Below are positions 9,709-18,055 of a stretch of 64,000 nt of DNA, in pieces. The DNA is from Variovorax sp. PBL-E5 (GTDB lineage: Bacteria > Pseudomonadota > Gammaproteobacteria > Burkholderiales > Burkholderiaceae_C). The notes below the pieces were generated by a model. The model was not told the DNA's origin and did not search any database. It was given only the letters and a program-made list of their open reading frames with translations. How positions within the stretch are numbered: position 1 is the first letter of the stretch; every line of letters begins with the position of its first letter. The stretch covers positions 3,844,001 through 3,908,000 of the forward strand of contig NZ_LR594671.1 of NCBI RefSeq assembly GCF_901827185.1. The letters are read 5' to 3'. The position numbers and the translations under genes were made by a program.

Positions 9709-10634
9709 GGGTTCGTCTCCTCCTCGGGCTTGAGCAGGTCTGAAGCCAGCTCACGCGTCAGCGCGGCCACATCGTCGCGCTGCTTGAAGAGGATGCCGGC
9801 GGTGTCGACCACGATCTCGGGGTCGAGCTCGACGGTGTCGAGCGCGATCAGCGCACGCGCCCATTCGACGCTTTCGGCAATGCCCGGCGCCCGCTGGAAG
9901 GCGTTGACGAAAGGCGCGCTGCGCAGCCGCCCGATGAAGGCCGCGACCTGCTCGGACAACACCGCGCTGGCCTGCGGCACCTGGGCGCGCACGATCGCCA
10001 GCTCGCGCTCGCGCTCCGGGTAGTCGAGCCAGTGGTAGAGGCAGCGCCGCTTGACCGCGTCGTTGAGTTCGCGCGTGCGGTTGCTGGTGAGCAGCGTGAC
10101 CGGCGGCACCAGCGCGCGCACAGTGCCGAGTTCGGGAATGCTGACCTGGTACTCGCCCAGGTATTCGAGCAGGAAGGCCTCGAAGGGCTCGTCGGCGCGA
10201 TCGACCTCGTCGATCAGCAGCACCGCGCCCGGTGCCGGCGCCTGCAGCGCCTGCAGCAGCGGCCGGCGGATCAGGTAGCGCGGCTGGTAGACCTCGGACT
10301 CGACATCGTTCGAGGTGCCGAGTGCCTCGGCCGCGCGCATGTGCAGCAGTTGCGCGGCGTAGTTCCATTCGTAGAGCGCCTCGCGCTGTTCGAGGCCGTC
10401 GTAGCACTGCAGCCGAAGCAGCTCGCGGCCGAGCGCGGCCGACAGCGCCTTGGCCAGTTCGGTCTTGCCGACGCCGGGCTCGCCTTCGAGCAGCAGGGGG
10501 CGCTGGAGCTTGAGTGCGAGGAACACCGCCGTGGCGAGCCGGCGGTCCGCGTAATAGCCGGCGCCCTGAAGCCCTTGCACGACCGCGTCGATGGAAGGGA
10601 AAGGCGAGGCGAGCGCGGGCGTGGTGTCGATCAT
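9705..10634 (-). CDS. coxD: CoxD-like MoxR-family AAA+ ATPase
   Basis: A 309-residue MoxR-type AAA+ ATPase with Walker A GEPGVGKTELAKAL (about residues 56-69), Walker B AVLLIDEVDRADEPFEAFLL (about 140-160) and sensor 1 LLTSNRTRELNDAVKRRC. In Oligotropha CoxD is the chaperone that sulfurates and inserts copper into the CO dehydrogenase site; the form II partner here may use only the chaperone function. It is located directly between coxM and coxE. Confidence 0.9.
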   Translation of the reverse strand: MIDTTPALASPFPSIDAVVQGLQGAGYYADRRLATAVFLALKLQRPLLLEGEPGVGKTELAKALSAALGRELLRLQCYDGLEQREALYEWNYAAQLLHMRAAEALGTSNDVESEVYQPRYLIRRPLLQALQAPAPGAVLLIDEVDRADEPFEAFLLEYLGEYQVSIPELGTVRALVPPVTLLTSNRTRELNDAVKRRCLYHWLDYPERERELAIVRAQVPQASAVLSEQVAAFIGRLRSAPFVNAFQRAPGIAESVEWARALIALDTVELDPEIVVDTAGILFKQRDDVAALTRELASDLLKPEEETNP

Positions 10635-10653
10635 CTCTGCAGCTTAGCGCTCC

Positions 10654-11445
10654 TCAGCCCAGGGCTTTGGCGACGGCTCGCTGCGTCAGCACGCTGATCA
10701 GGTTCGCCCGGTACGCAGCCGACGCATGCAGGTCGGTGTTGAGATCGCTCGCATCGATCTTCACGCCGGCCGCGGACTCGGGCGTGAAGCTCTTGTTCAG
10801 CGCATCCTCGAGGCCCTTGTGCCGGAACACGCCATTGCCCGCGCCGGTGACCGCGACGCGCACGCCGTTGTCGTACTGCGCGAGGAAGATGCCGACCAGT
10901 GGAAAGTTCGAGGCCTTCTGGCGCAGCTTCTCGTACACCGCGCGCTTCGGGATCGGGAAGCGGATCGCGGTGATCAGCTCGCCCTCTTCCAGCGCGGTGG
11001 TGAACAGGCCGAGGAAGAAATCGTCGGCTGCGATCTCGCGCCGGTCGGTGATCACCGTCGCGCCGGTGCCCAGCACCGCGCTCGGATAGCAGGCCGCCGG
11101 ATCGTCGTTGGCGACCGAGCCGCCGAGCGTGCCCATCGCACGCACCTGGCGGTCGCCGATGCGCGACGCGAGGTCGGCCAGTGCCGGAAAGGCCGACTTG
11201 ATCTCCGCGTTGTTCGCGACATCCAGATGCCGCGCCATCGCACCGATCACGAAGCCATTGCCGTCCTTTCGGATGCCGGTGAGTTCCTTGATGCCGCTCA
11301 GGTCGACCAGCTGTTCGGGCGCCGACAGGCGCAGCTTCATCGAGGCCAGCAGGGTCTGGCCGCCGGCCAGCGGCTTGCCGCCCGCGCCGGCCAGCTTGAC
11401 GGCATCGGCCACGGTGGCCGGACGTTCGAGGGTGAAGGGGTACAT
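10654..11445 (-). CDS. coxM: Medium FAD-binding subunit of a CO dehydrogenase-type molybdenum hydroxylase
   Basis: A 263-residue CoxM/CutM-type flavoprotein. FAD-binding motifs are LAGGQTLLASM (about residues 30-40) and AMGTLGGSVANDDPAACYPS (about 100-119), and the C-terminal domain continues through LVGIFLAQY and GVRVAVTGAGNGVFRHKGLE. In the (LMS)2 enzyme it passes electrons from the 2Fe-2S subunit to quinone or another acceptor. Transcribed after coxL with a 21-base gap. Confidence 0.9.
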   Translation of the reverse strand: MYPFTLERPATVADAVKLAGAGGKPLAGGQTLLASMKLRLSAPEQLVDLSGIKELTGIRKDGNGFVIGAMARHLDVANNAEIKSAFPALADLASRIGDRQVRAMGTLGGSVANDDPAACYPSAVLGTGATVITDRREIAADDFFLGLFTTALEEGELITAIRFPIPKRAVYEKLRQKASNFPLVGIFLAQYDNGVRVAVTGAGNGVFRHKGLEDALNKSFTPESAAGVKIDASDLNTDLHASAAYRANLISVLTQRAVAKALG

Positions 11446-11466
11446 GGTGGAATTTCCTTCGGATGT

Positions 11467-13899
11467 TCAGGGAGCCGGACGGCCTTGGGTGCTGGCGGCC
11501 AGCGAGGGCTGCGGCGTCAGGCTCGCGCTGCCCTTCTGCATCGCCTCCCAGACGCGGTGCGGCGAGGCCGGCATGTCGAAGTCCTTGACGCCCAGCGGCG
11601 CCAGCGCATCCAGCACCGCGTTGATCACGGCCGGCGGCGAACCGATGGCGCCCGCCTCGCCGCAGCCCTTGGTGCCGAGCGGGTTGTGCGTGCAGGGCGT
11701 GCACACGGTGTCGAGCTTGAACATCGGGAAGTCCTCGGCGCGAGGCATCGCATAGTCCATGAAGCTGCCGGTGAGCAGCTGGCCGTTCTCGTCGTAGACG
11801 CAGTTCTCCATCAGCGCCTGGCCGATGCCCTGCACCAGCCCGCCATGCACCTGGCCTTCGACGATCATCGGATTGATGATGGTGCCGAAGTCGTCGACCG
11901 CGGTGAAGCGGTCGACCTTGACCTCGCCGGTCTGGCGGTCGATCTCGACCTCGCAGATGTAGGTGCCGCCGGGGAAGGTGAAGTTGGTCGGGTCGTAGAA
12001 CGCGGTCTCGTTCAGGCCCGGCTCCAGTTTGTCGAGCGGGTAGTTGTGCGGCACGTAGGCCGTCAACGCCACCTGGCCGAAGGGGATCTTCTTGTCGGTG
12101 CCCTTGACGGTGAACTCGCCGTTGGCGAACTCGATGTCGGCATCGCTGGCCTCCATCAGATGGGCGGCGATCTTCTTGGCCTTGGTCTCGATCTTGTCGA
12201 GCGCCTTCATGATCGCCGCGCCGCCGACCGAGATCGAGCGCGAACCGTAGGTGCCCATGCCGAAGGGCACGCGGCCGGTGTCGCCATGCACCACGTCGAC
12301 CGCCTCGACGGCGATGCCCAGGCGCGCCGCGACGACCTGCGCGAAGGTGGTCTCGTGGCCCTGGCCATGGCTGTGCGAGCCGGTGAAGACGGTCACGCTG
12401 CCGGTCGGATGGACGCGGATCTCGCCGCATTCGAACAGCCCCGCACGCGCGCCGAGCGCGCCCGCGATGTTCGAGGGCGCGATGCCGCAGGCCTCGATGT
12501 AGCTCGAATAGCCCATGCCGCGCAGCTTGCCCTTGGCCTCGCTGGCGGCCTTGCGCTGCGCGAAGCCGGCGACGTCGGCCAGCGCCTGCGACTTGTTCAT
12601 GCAGGCATGGAAATCGCCCGTGTCGTACTGCAGCGCGACCGGCGTCTGGTAGGGGAAGGCGGTGATGAAGTTGCGCTTGCGGATCTCGTCCTGGCCGAGC
12701 TTCATCTCCCACGCGCAGCGCGACACCAGGCGCTCCAGCAGGTAGGTCGCTTCGGGCCGGCCGGCGCCGCGGTAGGCATCGACCGGCGCGGTGTTGGTGA
12801 ACCAGGCATCGACCTCGACGTAGATCTGCGGCGTGGTGTACTGGCCCGCGAGCAGCGTCGCATAGAGGATGGTCGGCACCGCGGTCGCGAAGGTCGAGAG
12901 GTAGGCGCCGAGGTTGGCGTCGGTGTGCACGCGCAATGCGAGGAACTTGCCATCCTTGTCCATCGCCATCTCGGCGTGGCTCACGTGGTCGCGGCCGTGC
13001 GCATCGGACAGGAAGCACTCGGAGCGCTCGCCCGTCCACTTGATGCTGCGGTTGAGCTGCTTGGCGGCCCAGGTCAGGCACACGTCCTCGGCATAGAGAT
13101 AGATCTTGGAGCCGAAGCCGCCGCCCACGTCGGGCGCGATCACGCGCACCTTGTGCTCGGGCAGGCCGAGCACGAAGGCCGTCATCAACAGGCGCTCGAC
13201 GTGCGGGTTCTGGTTGGCGACATAGAGCACGTACTCCTCGTTTGCCCGGTTGTAGTTGCCGATGGCGACGCGCGCCTCCATCGGGTTCGGGATCAGCCGG
13301 TTGTTGACGAGGTCGAGCTTGGTGACGTGCGCCGCATTGGCGAAGGCCGCATCGACCCCCGCCTTGTCGCCCAGCGTCCACTTGTAGCACTGGTTGTCGG
13401 GCGCCTCGTCGTGGATCGTCACGCCGCTCTGCTTCTTCGCCGCGTCGGCCACGCTGACCAGCGCCGGATGCACGTCGTAGTCGACCACCACCGCCTCGGC
13501 GGCGTTCTTCGCCTGCTCGACCGTCTCGGCCACCACCATCGCGACATGGTCGCCGACATAGCGCACCTTCTTGATCGCAAGGATCGGGTGCATCGGCTCC
13601 TTCATCGGCGTGCCGTCGGGGTTGTTGATCAGCCAGCCGCAGGGCAGCCCGCCCATCTTGCCCTCGATGTCCTTGCCGCTGAAGATGCCGACCACGCCGG
13701 GCATCTTGAGCGCCGCGGCGGTGTCGACCGACTTGATGGTGGCATGCGCGTGCGGCGAGCGCACGAACACGGCGTGGCTCAGGTTGGCGATCGGCACGTC
13801 GTCGGTGTACTGGCCTGCGCCGGTGAGGAAACGGTAGTCTTCCTTGCGCCTGAGAGCCTCGCCGATGTGCGGCAGGCCTGCGAAGTCGGGTGCGCCCAT
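11467..13899 (-). CDS. coxL: Large molybdopterin subunit, form II CO dehydrogenase-like (xanthine dehydrogenase superfamily)
   Basis: An 810-residue molybdenum hydroxylase large subunit. Pterin and active-site motifs include [15 protein letters not shown] (about 258-272), [17 protein letters not shown] (375-391), [13 protein letters not shown] (about 510) and the catalytic glutamate motif [13 protein letters not shown] near residue 755. The loop is AYRGAGR, typical of form II (CoxL-like) enzymes, not the AYxCSFR that carries the Cu-S-Mo cysteine of true CO dehydrogenases. The substrate may therefore be another small molecule or heterocycle, with CO oxidation doubtful. It follows coxS by 10 bases in the order S-L-M-D-E-G-XdhC. 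Confidence 0.9.
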   Translation of the reverse strand: MGAPDFAGLPHIGEALRRKEDYRFLTGAGQYTDDVPIANLSHAVFVRSPHAHATIKSVDTAAALKMPGVVGIFSGKDIEGKMGGLPCGWLINNPDGTPMKEPMHPILAIKKVRYVGDHVAMVVAETVEQAKNAAEAVVVDYDVHPALVSVADAAKKQSGVTIHDEAPDNQCYKWTLGDKAGVDAAFANAAHVTKLDLVNNRLIPNPMEARVAIGNYNRANEEYVLYVANQNPHVERLLMTAFVLGLPEHKVRVIAPDVGGGFGSKIYLYAEDVCLTWAAKQLNRSIKWTGERSECFLSDAHGRDHVSHAEMAMDKDGKFLALRVHTDANLGAYLSTFATAVPTILYATLLAGQYTTPQIYVEVDAWFTNTAPVDAYRGAGRPEATYLLERLVSRCAWEMKLGQDEIRKRNFITAFPYQTPVALQYDTGDFHACMNKSQALADVAGFAQRKAASEAKGKLRGMGYSSYIEACGIAPSNIAGALGARAGLFECGEIRVHPTGSVTVFTGSHSHGQGHETTFAQVVAARLGIAVEAVDVVHGDTGRVPFGMGTYGSRSISVGGAAIMKALDKIETKAKKIAAHLMEASDADIEFANGEFTVKGTDKKIPFGQVALTAYVPHNYPLDKLEPGLNETAFYDPTNFTFPGGTYICEVEIDRQTGEVKVDRFTAVDDFGTIINPMIVEGQVHGGLVQGIGQALMENCVYDENGQLLTGSFMDYAMPRAEDFPMFKLDTVCTPCTHNPLGTKGCGEAGAIGSPPAVINAVLDALAPLGVKDFDMPASPHRVWEAMQKGSASLTPQPSLAASTQGRPAP

Positions 13900-13909
13900 G
13901 TCGTGCTCC

Positions 13910-14404
13910 TTATGCCGTGACGGCGGCTTTGGCGGGCGCGGCGGCCATCGCTTCCCCGCCCATCTGGACCGCCTTCACGATGTTCTGGTAGCCGGTGCAG
14001 CGGCACATGTTGCCGTCGAGCAGTTCGCGGATCTCGGTCTCGCTCGACTTCGGATGGTGCGTGCACAGGTCGATGGCACTCATCACCATGCCCGGCGTGC
14101 AGAAGCCGCATTGCAGGCCGTGGCATTCCTTGAAGGCCGCCTGCATCGGGTGCATGGTGCCGTCGGGTTGCGCGACGCCTTCGATGGTGGTGATCTCGGC
14201 GCCGGCCACCTGCGCCACCAGCACGTTGCACGACTTGATCGCGCGGCCGTTGACGTGGACCGTGCAGGCGCCGCACTGCGCGGTGTCGCAGCCGACGTGG
14301 GTGCCGGTGAGATGGAGATGCTCGCGGATCGCGTGCACGAGGAAGGTGTTGGGCGGCAAGTCGACCGTGACCTCGCGCCCGTTGACCGTGAAAGGAACCT
14401 GCAT
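13910..14404 (-). CDS. coxS: Small 2Fe-2S subunit of the molybdenum hydroxylase
   Basis: A 164-residue protein with two [2Fe-2S] clusters. The plant-type cluster uses GCDTAQCGACTVHVNG plus a later Cys (SCNVLV). The helical C-terminal cluster uses LQCGFCTPGMVMSA and NMCRCTGYQNIV. It shuttles electrons from the molybdenum site in CoxL to FAD in CoxM. It is the first gene of the operon; the ATG at 14404 is preceded by a GGAGA ribosome-binding site. The 126-base region upstream is shared with a divergent regulator. Confidence 0.92.
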   Translation of the reverse strand: MQVPFTVNGREVTVDLPPNTFLVHAIREHLHLTGTHVGCDTAQCGACTVHVNGRAIKSCNVLVAQVAGAEITTIEGVAQPDGTMHPMQAAFKECHGLQCGFCTPGMVMSAIDLCTHHPKSSETEIRELLDGNMCRCTGYQNIVKAVQMGGEAMAAAPAKAAVTA

Positions 14405-14473
14405 GTGGCTGTCTCCGTGGGTGGATGGCTGATTCGGCGAATTGAATCTTGGACGCCGGGCAAGAGCACCATC

Positions 14474-14489
14474 CTAGGCAAAACCCTAG
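14474..14489. promoter_or_regulatory. Inverted repeat, candidate operator of the cox operon/regulator divergence
   Basis: CTAGG (14474-14478) and CCTAG (14485-14489) form a dyad with a 6-base CAAAAC spacer, midway between the divergent coxS and GAF-Fis regulator starts. A second weaker dyad, GATTC..GAATC, lies nearer coxS around 14430-14447. No -24/-12 sigma-54 promoter with correct spacing was found. The binding protein is inferred only from position. Confidence 0.35.
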
Positions 14490-14530
14490 ACGCTTGCACG
14501 TTCTCCTTGAAATTCTCAAAATGAAACACG

Positions 14531-15652
14531 ATGACCACTGCCACCGCCTCACCCGTGCCTGAGCGCTCCCTCTCCATCGCGCAGGCACGGCGTGAATGGA
14601 TCGACGGCGAGCCCGCCGCCGGCGCCCGCGCCGCGCGCATCGAACCCTGGCTGGCACGCTCCTGGCAGCGCTGCCTGGCGGCCGGCCACCGGCCCCAGCA
14701 GCGCGTGAGTTTCGACCCGGTCTCGGGCCCCGCGGCCGCGCGCGTGGCCGAGCGCAACCGCGCGCTGGTCTTGGCCGCGCGGCCGGTGCTCGAGCGGCTG
14801 TCGCGCGCGATCGCCGACACCCGCTACTTCGCGATCCTGACCGACGCCGACGGCATCGTGGTCGACGTCGGCGCGCTGCCCGCCGGCCACGATGCGGCGG
14901 CACGCCATGCGCGCGACATCGCGCGCATCGGCGTCGACCTGTCCGAGCGCGCGGTCGGCACCACCGCCATCGGCGCGGCGCTGGCCGAGCACGCGTCCGT
15001 CTGGCTGCACCGCGGCGAGCACTTCTTCGACGACACCGGCATCTACAGCTGCGCCGGCGCGCCGCTCTTCGGTCCGCAGGGCGAATGCATCGGCATGCTC
15101 GACCTGACCGGCGTGCAGGTGGTCGAGCGGCCCGAGCTGCAGCACCTGGCGGCGCTGTCGGCGCGCAGCATCGAGAACGCGCTGGTGCGCGACCATCCCT
15201 GCGAGCTGCTGCTGGGCATCGATTGGCCCGGCTACGCCAGCGGCACCGGCGGCCTGCTGTGCATCGACGCCGACGGCCGCGTGACCGGCGCCAACGCCGC
15301 GGCGCGCCAGATGCTGCACCAGCCGCTGGCGGCCGCCGCGGCCGTGCACTGCAGCGAGCTTTTCGCGCTCTCGCCACAGATACTGTTCGATGCCGCGCGC
15401 CGCGGCGATGCGGTGCTCGAGGTGCCGCTGTGGTCCGGCCTGCGCGTGCAGGCCCGGCCGCAGGCCACCCGGCCGGCGGCGCCGGTCGCGGGCACCGGCC
15501 GGCCGCGCCTGCGCGATGTCGAGGCCGAGCTGATCCGCCGCGCAGTGGACGACGCGCGCGGCAACGTGGCCGAAGCGGCGCGCACGCTCGGCATCAGCCG
15601 CGCCACGGTGTACCGCAAGCTCGCCAGCGGCCGGCGGCATCCGCGCCGCTGA
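14531..15652 (+). CDS. AcoR-like GAF-Fis regulator without an AAA+ domain
   Basis: A 373-residue regulator. It has an AcoR-type N-terminus (LARSWQRCLAAG, about residues 42-53), a GAF domain with FAILTDADGIVVDVG and GVDLSERAVGTTAIGAALAE, and a C-terminal Fis-type helix-turn-helix (NVAEAARTLGISRATVYRKL, about 347-366). The central sigma-54 AAA+ module (GAFTGA motif) of AcoR is missing, so it probably acts as a classical activator or repressor at sigma-70 promoters. It is divergent from coxS and probably controls the cox operon in response to a small ligand or redox signal. Confidence 0.82.
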   Translation: MTTATASPVPERSLSIAQARREWIDGEPAAGARAARIEPWLARSWQRCLAAGHRPQQRVSFDPVSGPAAARVAERNRALVLAARPVLERLSRAIADTRYFAILTDADGIVVDVGALPAGHDAAARHARDIARIGVDLSERAVGTTAIGAALAEHASVWLHRGEHFFDDTGIYSCAGAPLFGPQGECIGMLDLTGVQVVERPELQHLAALSARSIENALVRDHPCELLLGIDWPGYASGTGGLLCIDADGRVTGANAAARQMLHQPLAAAAAVHCSELFALSPQILFDAARRGDAVLEVPLWSGLRVQARPQATRPAAPVAGTGRPRLRDVEAELIRRAVDDARGNVAEAARTLGISRATVYRKLASGRRHPRR

Positions 15653-15666
15653 AGCAGAATCGCGCC

Positions 15667-15996
15667 ATGAACGCACCCTACGAAACGGCGCAACCCTCGC
15701 GTGCCGAGCTCGACGCCCTGCGCGGCCCGACGCTGGTCGAATTCGGCACCAACTGGTGCGGCATCTGCAAGGCGGCGCAGCCGCTGATCGGCGAGGCCCT
15801 GGCAGAGGCGCCGACGCTGCGCCACCTCAAGGTCGAGGACGGCAGCGGCCGGCCGCTGGGCCGCTCGTTCGGCGTCAAGCTCTGGCCGACGCTGATCTTC
15901 CTGCGCGATGGCCGGGAGATCGCACGGCTGGTGCGGCCCGACAGCGCGGCGGCGATCCGCGATCAGCTCGCGCAGCTGGGCGGCGGCGCTGCGTAG
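15667..15996 (+). CDS. Thioredoxin-family protein
   Basis: A 109-residue cytoplasmic thioredoxin-like protein without a signal peptide. The active site is NWCGICKAAQPLI (about residues 30-42), a CGIC variant of CGPC, followed by the cis-Pro motif LWPTLIFLRDG. It likely acts as a disulfide reductase. The ATG lies 14 bases after the stop of the GAF-Fis regulator, so co-transcription is likely; an association with the cox enzyme is possible but not shown. Confidence 0.85.
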   Translation: MNAPYETAQPSRAELDALRGPTLVEFGTNWCGICKAAQPLIGEALAEAPTLRHLKVEDGSGRPLGRSFGVKLWPTLIFLRDGREIARLVRPDSAAAIRDQLAQLGGGAA

Positions 15997-16104
15997 GCCG
16001 CGCGGCGCCATGCCGCAGCGCCAGCAGGTTTGCGCGCCGGTGACTATCATCGCGCGCTCGATCCCGCATCGCGGATCGACACAGCAGCGAACGGAGCCGC
16101 ACCC

Positions 16105-17115
16105 ATGAGCATCCCCACCACCCGCCTCGGCCGCACCGGCCTCACCGTGTCGCGCCTGGCGCTCGGCACCATGACCTTCGGCCTGCAGACGGACGAAGCG
16201 GTGTCGCACCGCATCCTCGACCGCGCGGCCGAGGGCGGCATCAACTTCCTCGACACCGCCGACGTCTATCCGCTCGGCGGCACGGTCGAGACCACCGGCC
16301 GCACCGAGGAGATCATCGGCCGCTGGCTGCGCGCCAAGGGGCCGGGCCGGCGCGGCGACTTCATCGTCGCCACCAAGGCGGTCGGCAAGGTCGGCCACAA
16401 CAGCTGGGACCAGGGCGCGTCGCGCAAGCACCTGCTGGACGCGATCGATGCCTCGCTCGAGCGCCTGCAGACCGACCACGTCGATCTCTACCAGCTGCAC
16501 GGCGACGACCGCGAGACGCCGCTCGACGAAAGCCTCGAGGCGCTCGACACGATCGTGCGCTCGGGGCGCGCGCGCTACATCGGCGTCTCCAACTTCCTGG
16601 CCTACCGGCTGGCGCGCATGATCGGCCGTGCCGAACTGCACAGGCTCACGCGGGTGGTCTCGGTGCAGCCGCGCTACAGCCTGCTGTTCCGCGAGATCGA
16701 GCGCGAGCTGCTGCCGCTCGCGGACGAGGAAGGACTGGGCGTGATCCCCTACAACCCGCTCGCGGGCGGCCTCTTGACCGGCAAGTACAAGCCCGGCGCC
16801 AATCCCGAGGAGAACACGCGCTTCACGCTCGGCACCGCCGGCTCGATGTACCAGAAGCGCTACTGGAACGAGCGCAGCTTCGCGACCGTGACCGCGCTGC
16901 ACAAGCTGGCCGATGAAGCCGGTGTGCCGCTCGCCACCTTGGCGGTCGCCTGGGTGATGGCCAATCCCCTGATCACCGCGCCGCTGCTGGGCGCCAGCCG
17001 GCCCGAGCAGCTGGATGCCACGCTCGCGGCGGCCGCGTACAAGCTCGACGCGGACCTCAAGCAGCGGCTCGACGAGCTGACCGCCGAGTACCGCAAGGGC
17101 GACGCGCCGCGCTGA
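16105..17115 (+). CDS. Aldo/keto reductase
   Basis: A 336-residue (beta/alpha)8 NADPH-dependent aldo/keto reductase. The tetrad is visible as NFLDTADVYPLGG (Asp and Tyr), IVATKA (Lys) and DLYQLHGDD (His). NADPH-binding segments are IPYNPLAGGLLTGKY and TAPLLGASRPEQLD. Members of this subgroup reduce aldehydes and ketones; the physiological substrate cannot be inferred. The start is the ATG at 16105. The GNAT gene follows closely on the same strand. Confidence 0.9.
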   Translation: MSIPTTRLGRTGLTVSRLALGTMTFGLQTDEAVSHRILDRAAEGGINFLDTADVYPLGGTVETTGRTEEIIGRWLRAKGPGRRGDFIVATKAVGKVGHNSWDQGASRKHLLDAIDASLERLQTDHVDLYQLHGDDRETPLDESLEALDTIVRSGRARYIGVSNFLAYRLARMIGRAELHRLTRVVSVQPRYSLLFREIERELLPLADEEGLGVIPYNPLAGGLLTGKYKPGANPEENTRFTLGTAGSMYQKRYWNERSFATVTALHKLADEAGVPLATLAVAWVMANPLITAPLLGASRPEQLDATLAAAAYKLDADLKQRLDELTAEYRKGDAPR

Positions 17116-17135
17116 GCAGGACCGTGACCCGCATC

Positions 17136-17570
17136 ATGAAGATCCGGGCCTTCGCGCCGGAGGACGAAGCCGCGGTCGTCGCGCTGTGGCAGGCCTGCGG
17201 CCTCACGCGCCCGTGGAACGACCCGCATGCCGACATCGCGCGCAAGCTCGGCGAGCAGCCCGAGCTGTTCCGGGTCGGCACGGTGGACGGCGAGCTGATG
17301 GCCACGGCCATGATCGGCTTCGACGGCCACCGCGGCTGGGTCTACTACGTTGCCGTGTCGGCCGCGCACCGCGGGCAGTCGCATGGCCGCGCGCTGATGC
17401 AGGAGGCCGAACGCCTGCTGACCGAGCGCGGCTGCCCCAAGCTGAACCTGCTGGTGCGCTCGTCCAACGAAGGCGTGATCGCGTTCTACCGCCGGCTCGG
17501 CTACGTGCAGGACGAAGCCGTGAGCCTCGGCAAGCGGCTCATCCACGACCAGGCGCCGGACGCGGGCTGA
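17136..17570 (+). CDS. ypeA: YpeA-like GNAT N-acetyltransferase
   Basis: A 144-residue GNAT-family acetyltransferase very like E. coli YpeA. It keeps LTRPWNDPHADIARKL near the N-terminus, FDGHRGWVYYVAVSAAHRG, and the ending YVQDEAVSLGKRLI. The acetyl-CoA loop is HRGQSHGRALMQEAE. I chose the ATG at 17136 (MKIRAFAPEDEA) because it matches the family N-terminus; an in-frame GTG lies 12 bases upstream. The substrate is unknown. Confidence 0.88.
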   Translation: MKIRAFAPEDEAAVVALWQACGLTRPWNDPHADIARKLGEQPELFRVGTVDGELMATAMIGFDGHRGWVYYVAVSAAHRGQSHGRALMQEAERLLTERGCPKLNLLVRSSNEGVIAFYRRLGYVQDEAVSLGKRLIHDQAPDAG

Positions 17571-17585
17571 GCGCCCTGCCGCGCC

Positions 17586-17963
17586 TCAGGCGCCGACCGG
17601 CACCCTGTCCAGGAAGCCGGTGACCGAGCGCAGCCGGCCGGCATCGAGCTCGGCGAAGTCGGTGCCCTCGATCAAATCCTCGGCGCCGCTCGGGCCGAGC
17701 GTCCACGAGAAGCGCAGGTGCTCGCCATGCGCATCGGGCTGGCCCTTGAGCCGGAAGCGAAAGCCCGGGAAGCGCTGCTGCACGCCGCCGACCAGCGTGC
17801 TGATCTGCACACGGCCGCTGGCTTCGGCCATCGGATCGACGTAGCGCGCGTCGTCCGTCCAGTGCGCTTCGAGCAATTGCAGCCGGCGCCCGGCATCGGT
17901 TTCGTTCCACAGGGCGATGTACTGGTCGGCCACGCGGGTGGCATCGGGTGCTGCGGTGTTCAT
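17586..17963 (-). CDS. SnoaL/NTF2-like protein
   Basis: A 125-residue protein of the nuclear transport factor 2 fold, with DQYIALWNETDAGRRLQLL at the N-terminus, HWTDDARYVDPMAEASG and a DFAELDAGRLRSVTGFLD C-terminus. The family includes small ketosteroid-isomerase-like enzymes and orphan proteins; catalytic activity here is not predictable. The start is the ATG at 17963 with an AAAGGAAT ribosome-binding site. It lies 92 bases downstream of chrA on the same strand. Confidence 0.8.
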   Translation of the reverse strand: MNTAAPDATRVADQYIALWNETDAGRRLQLLEAHWTDDARYVDPMAEASGRVQISTLVGGVQQRFPGFRFRLKGQPDAHGEHLRFSWTLGPSGAEDLIEGTDFAELDAGRLRSVTGFLDRVPVGA

Positions 17964-18055
17964 GGTGATTCCTTTCGAGGTTTCGTTCGGCCCGCAACGT
18001 CGCGGGGTGAATGAATGGTCGCGAAAGGAGGGCTTCGGGTCGATGACGCGGGAGG

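Noticed and set aside
10726..13920. A 1064-codon open frame on the plus strand opposite coxL and coxM
   Set aside because: It is antisense to two clear molybdenum hydroxylase subunits and has the His/Arg/Asp-rich composition typical of a complementary-strand shadow.
14405..14530. A sigma-54 promoter before coxS
   Set aside because: GG and GC elements are present (GGTGCTCTTGC) but 7 bases apart, not the required 10.
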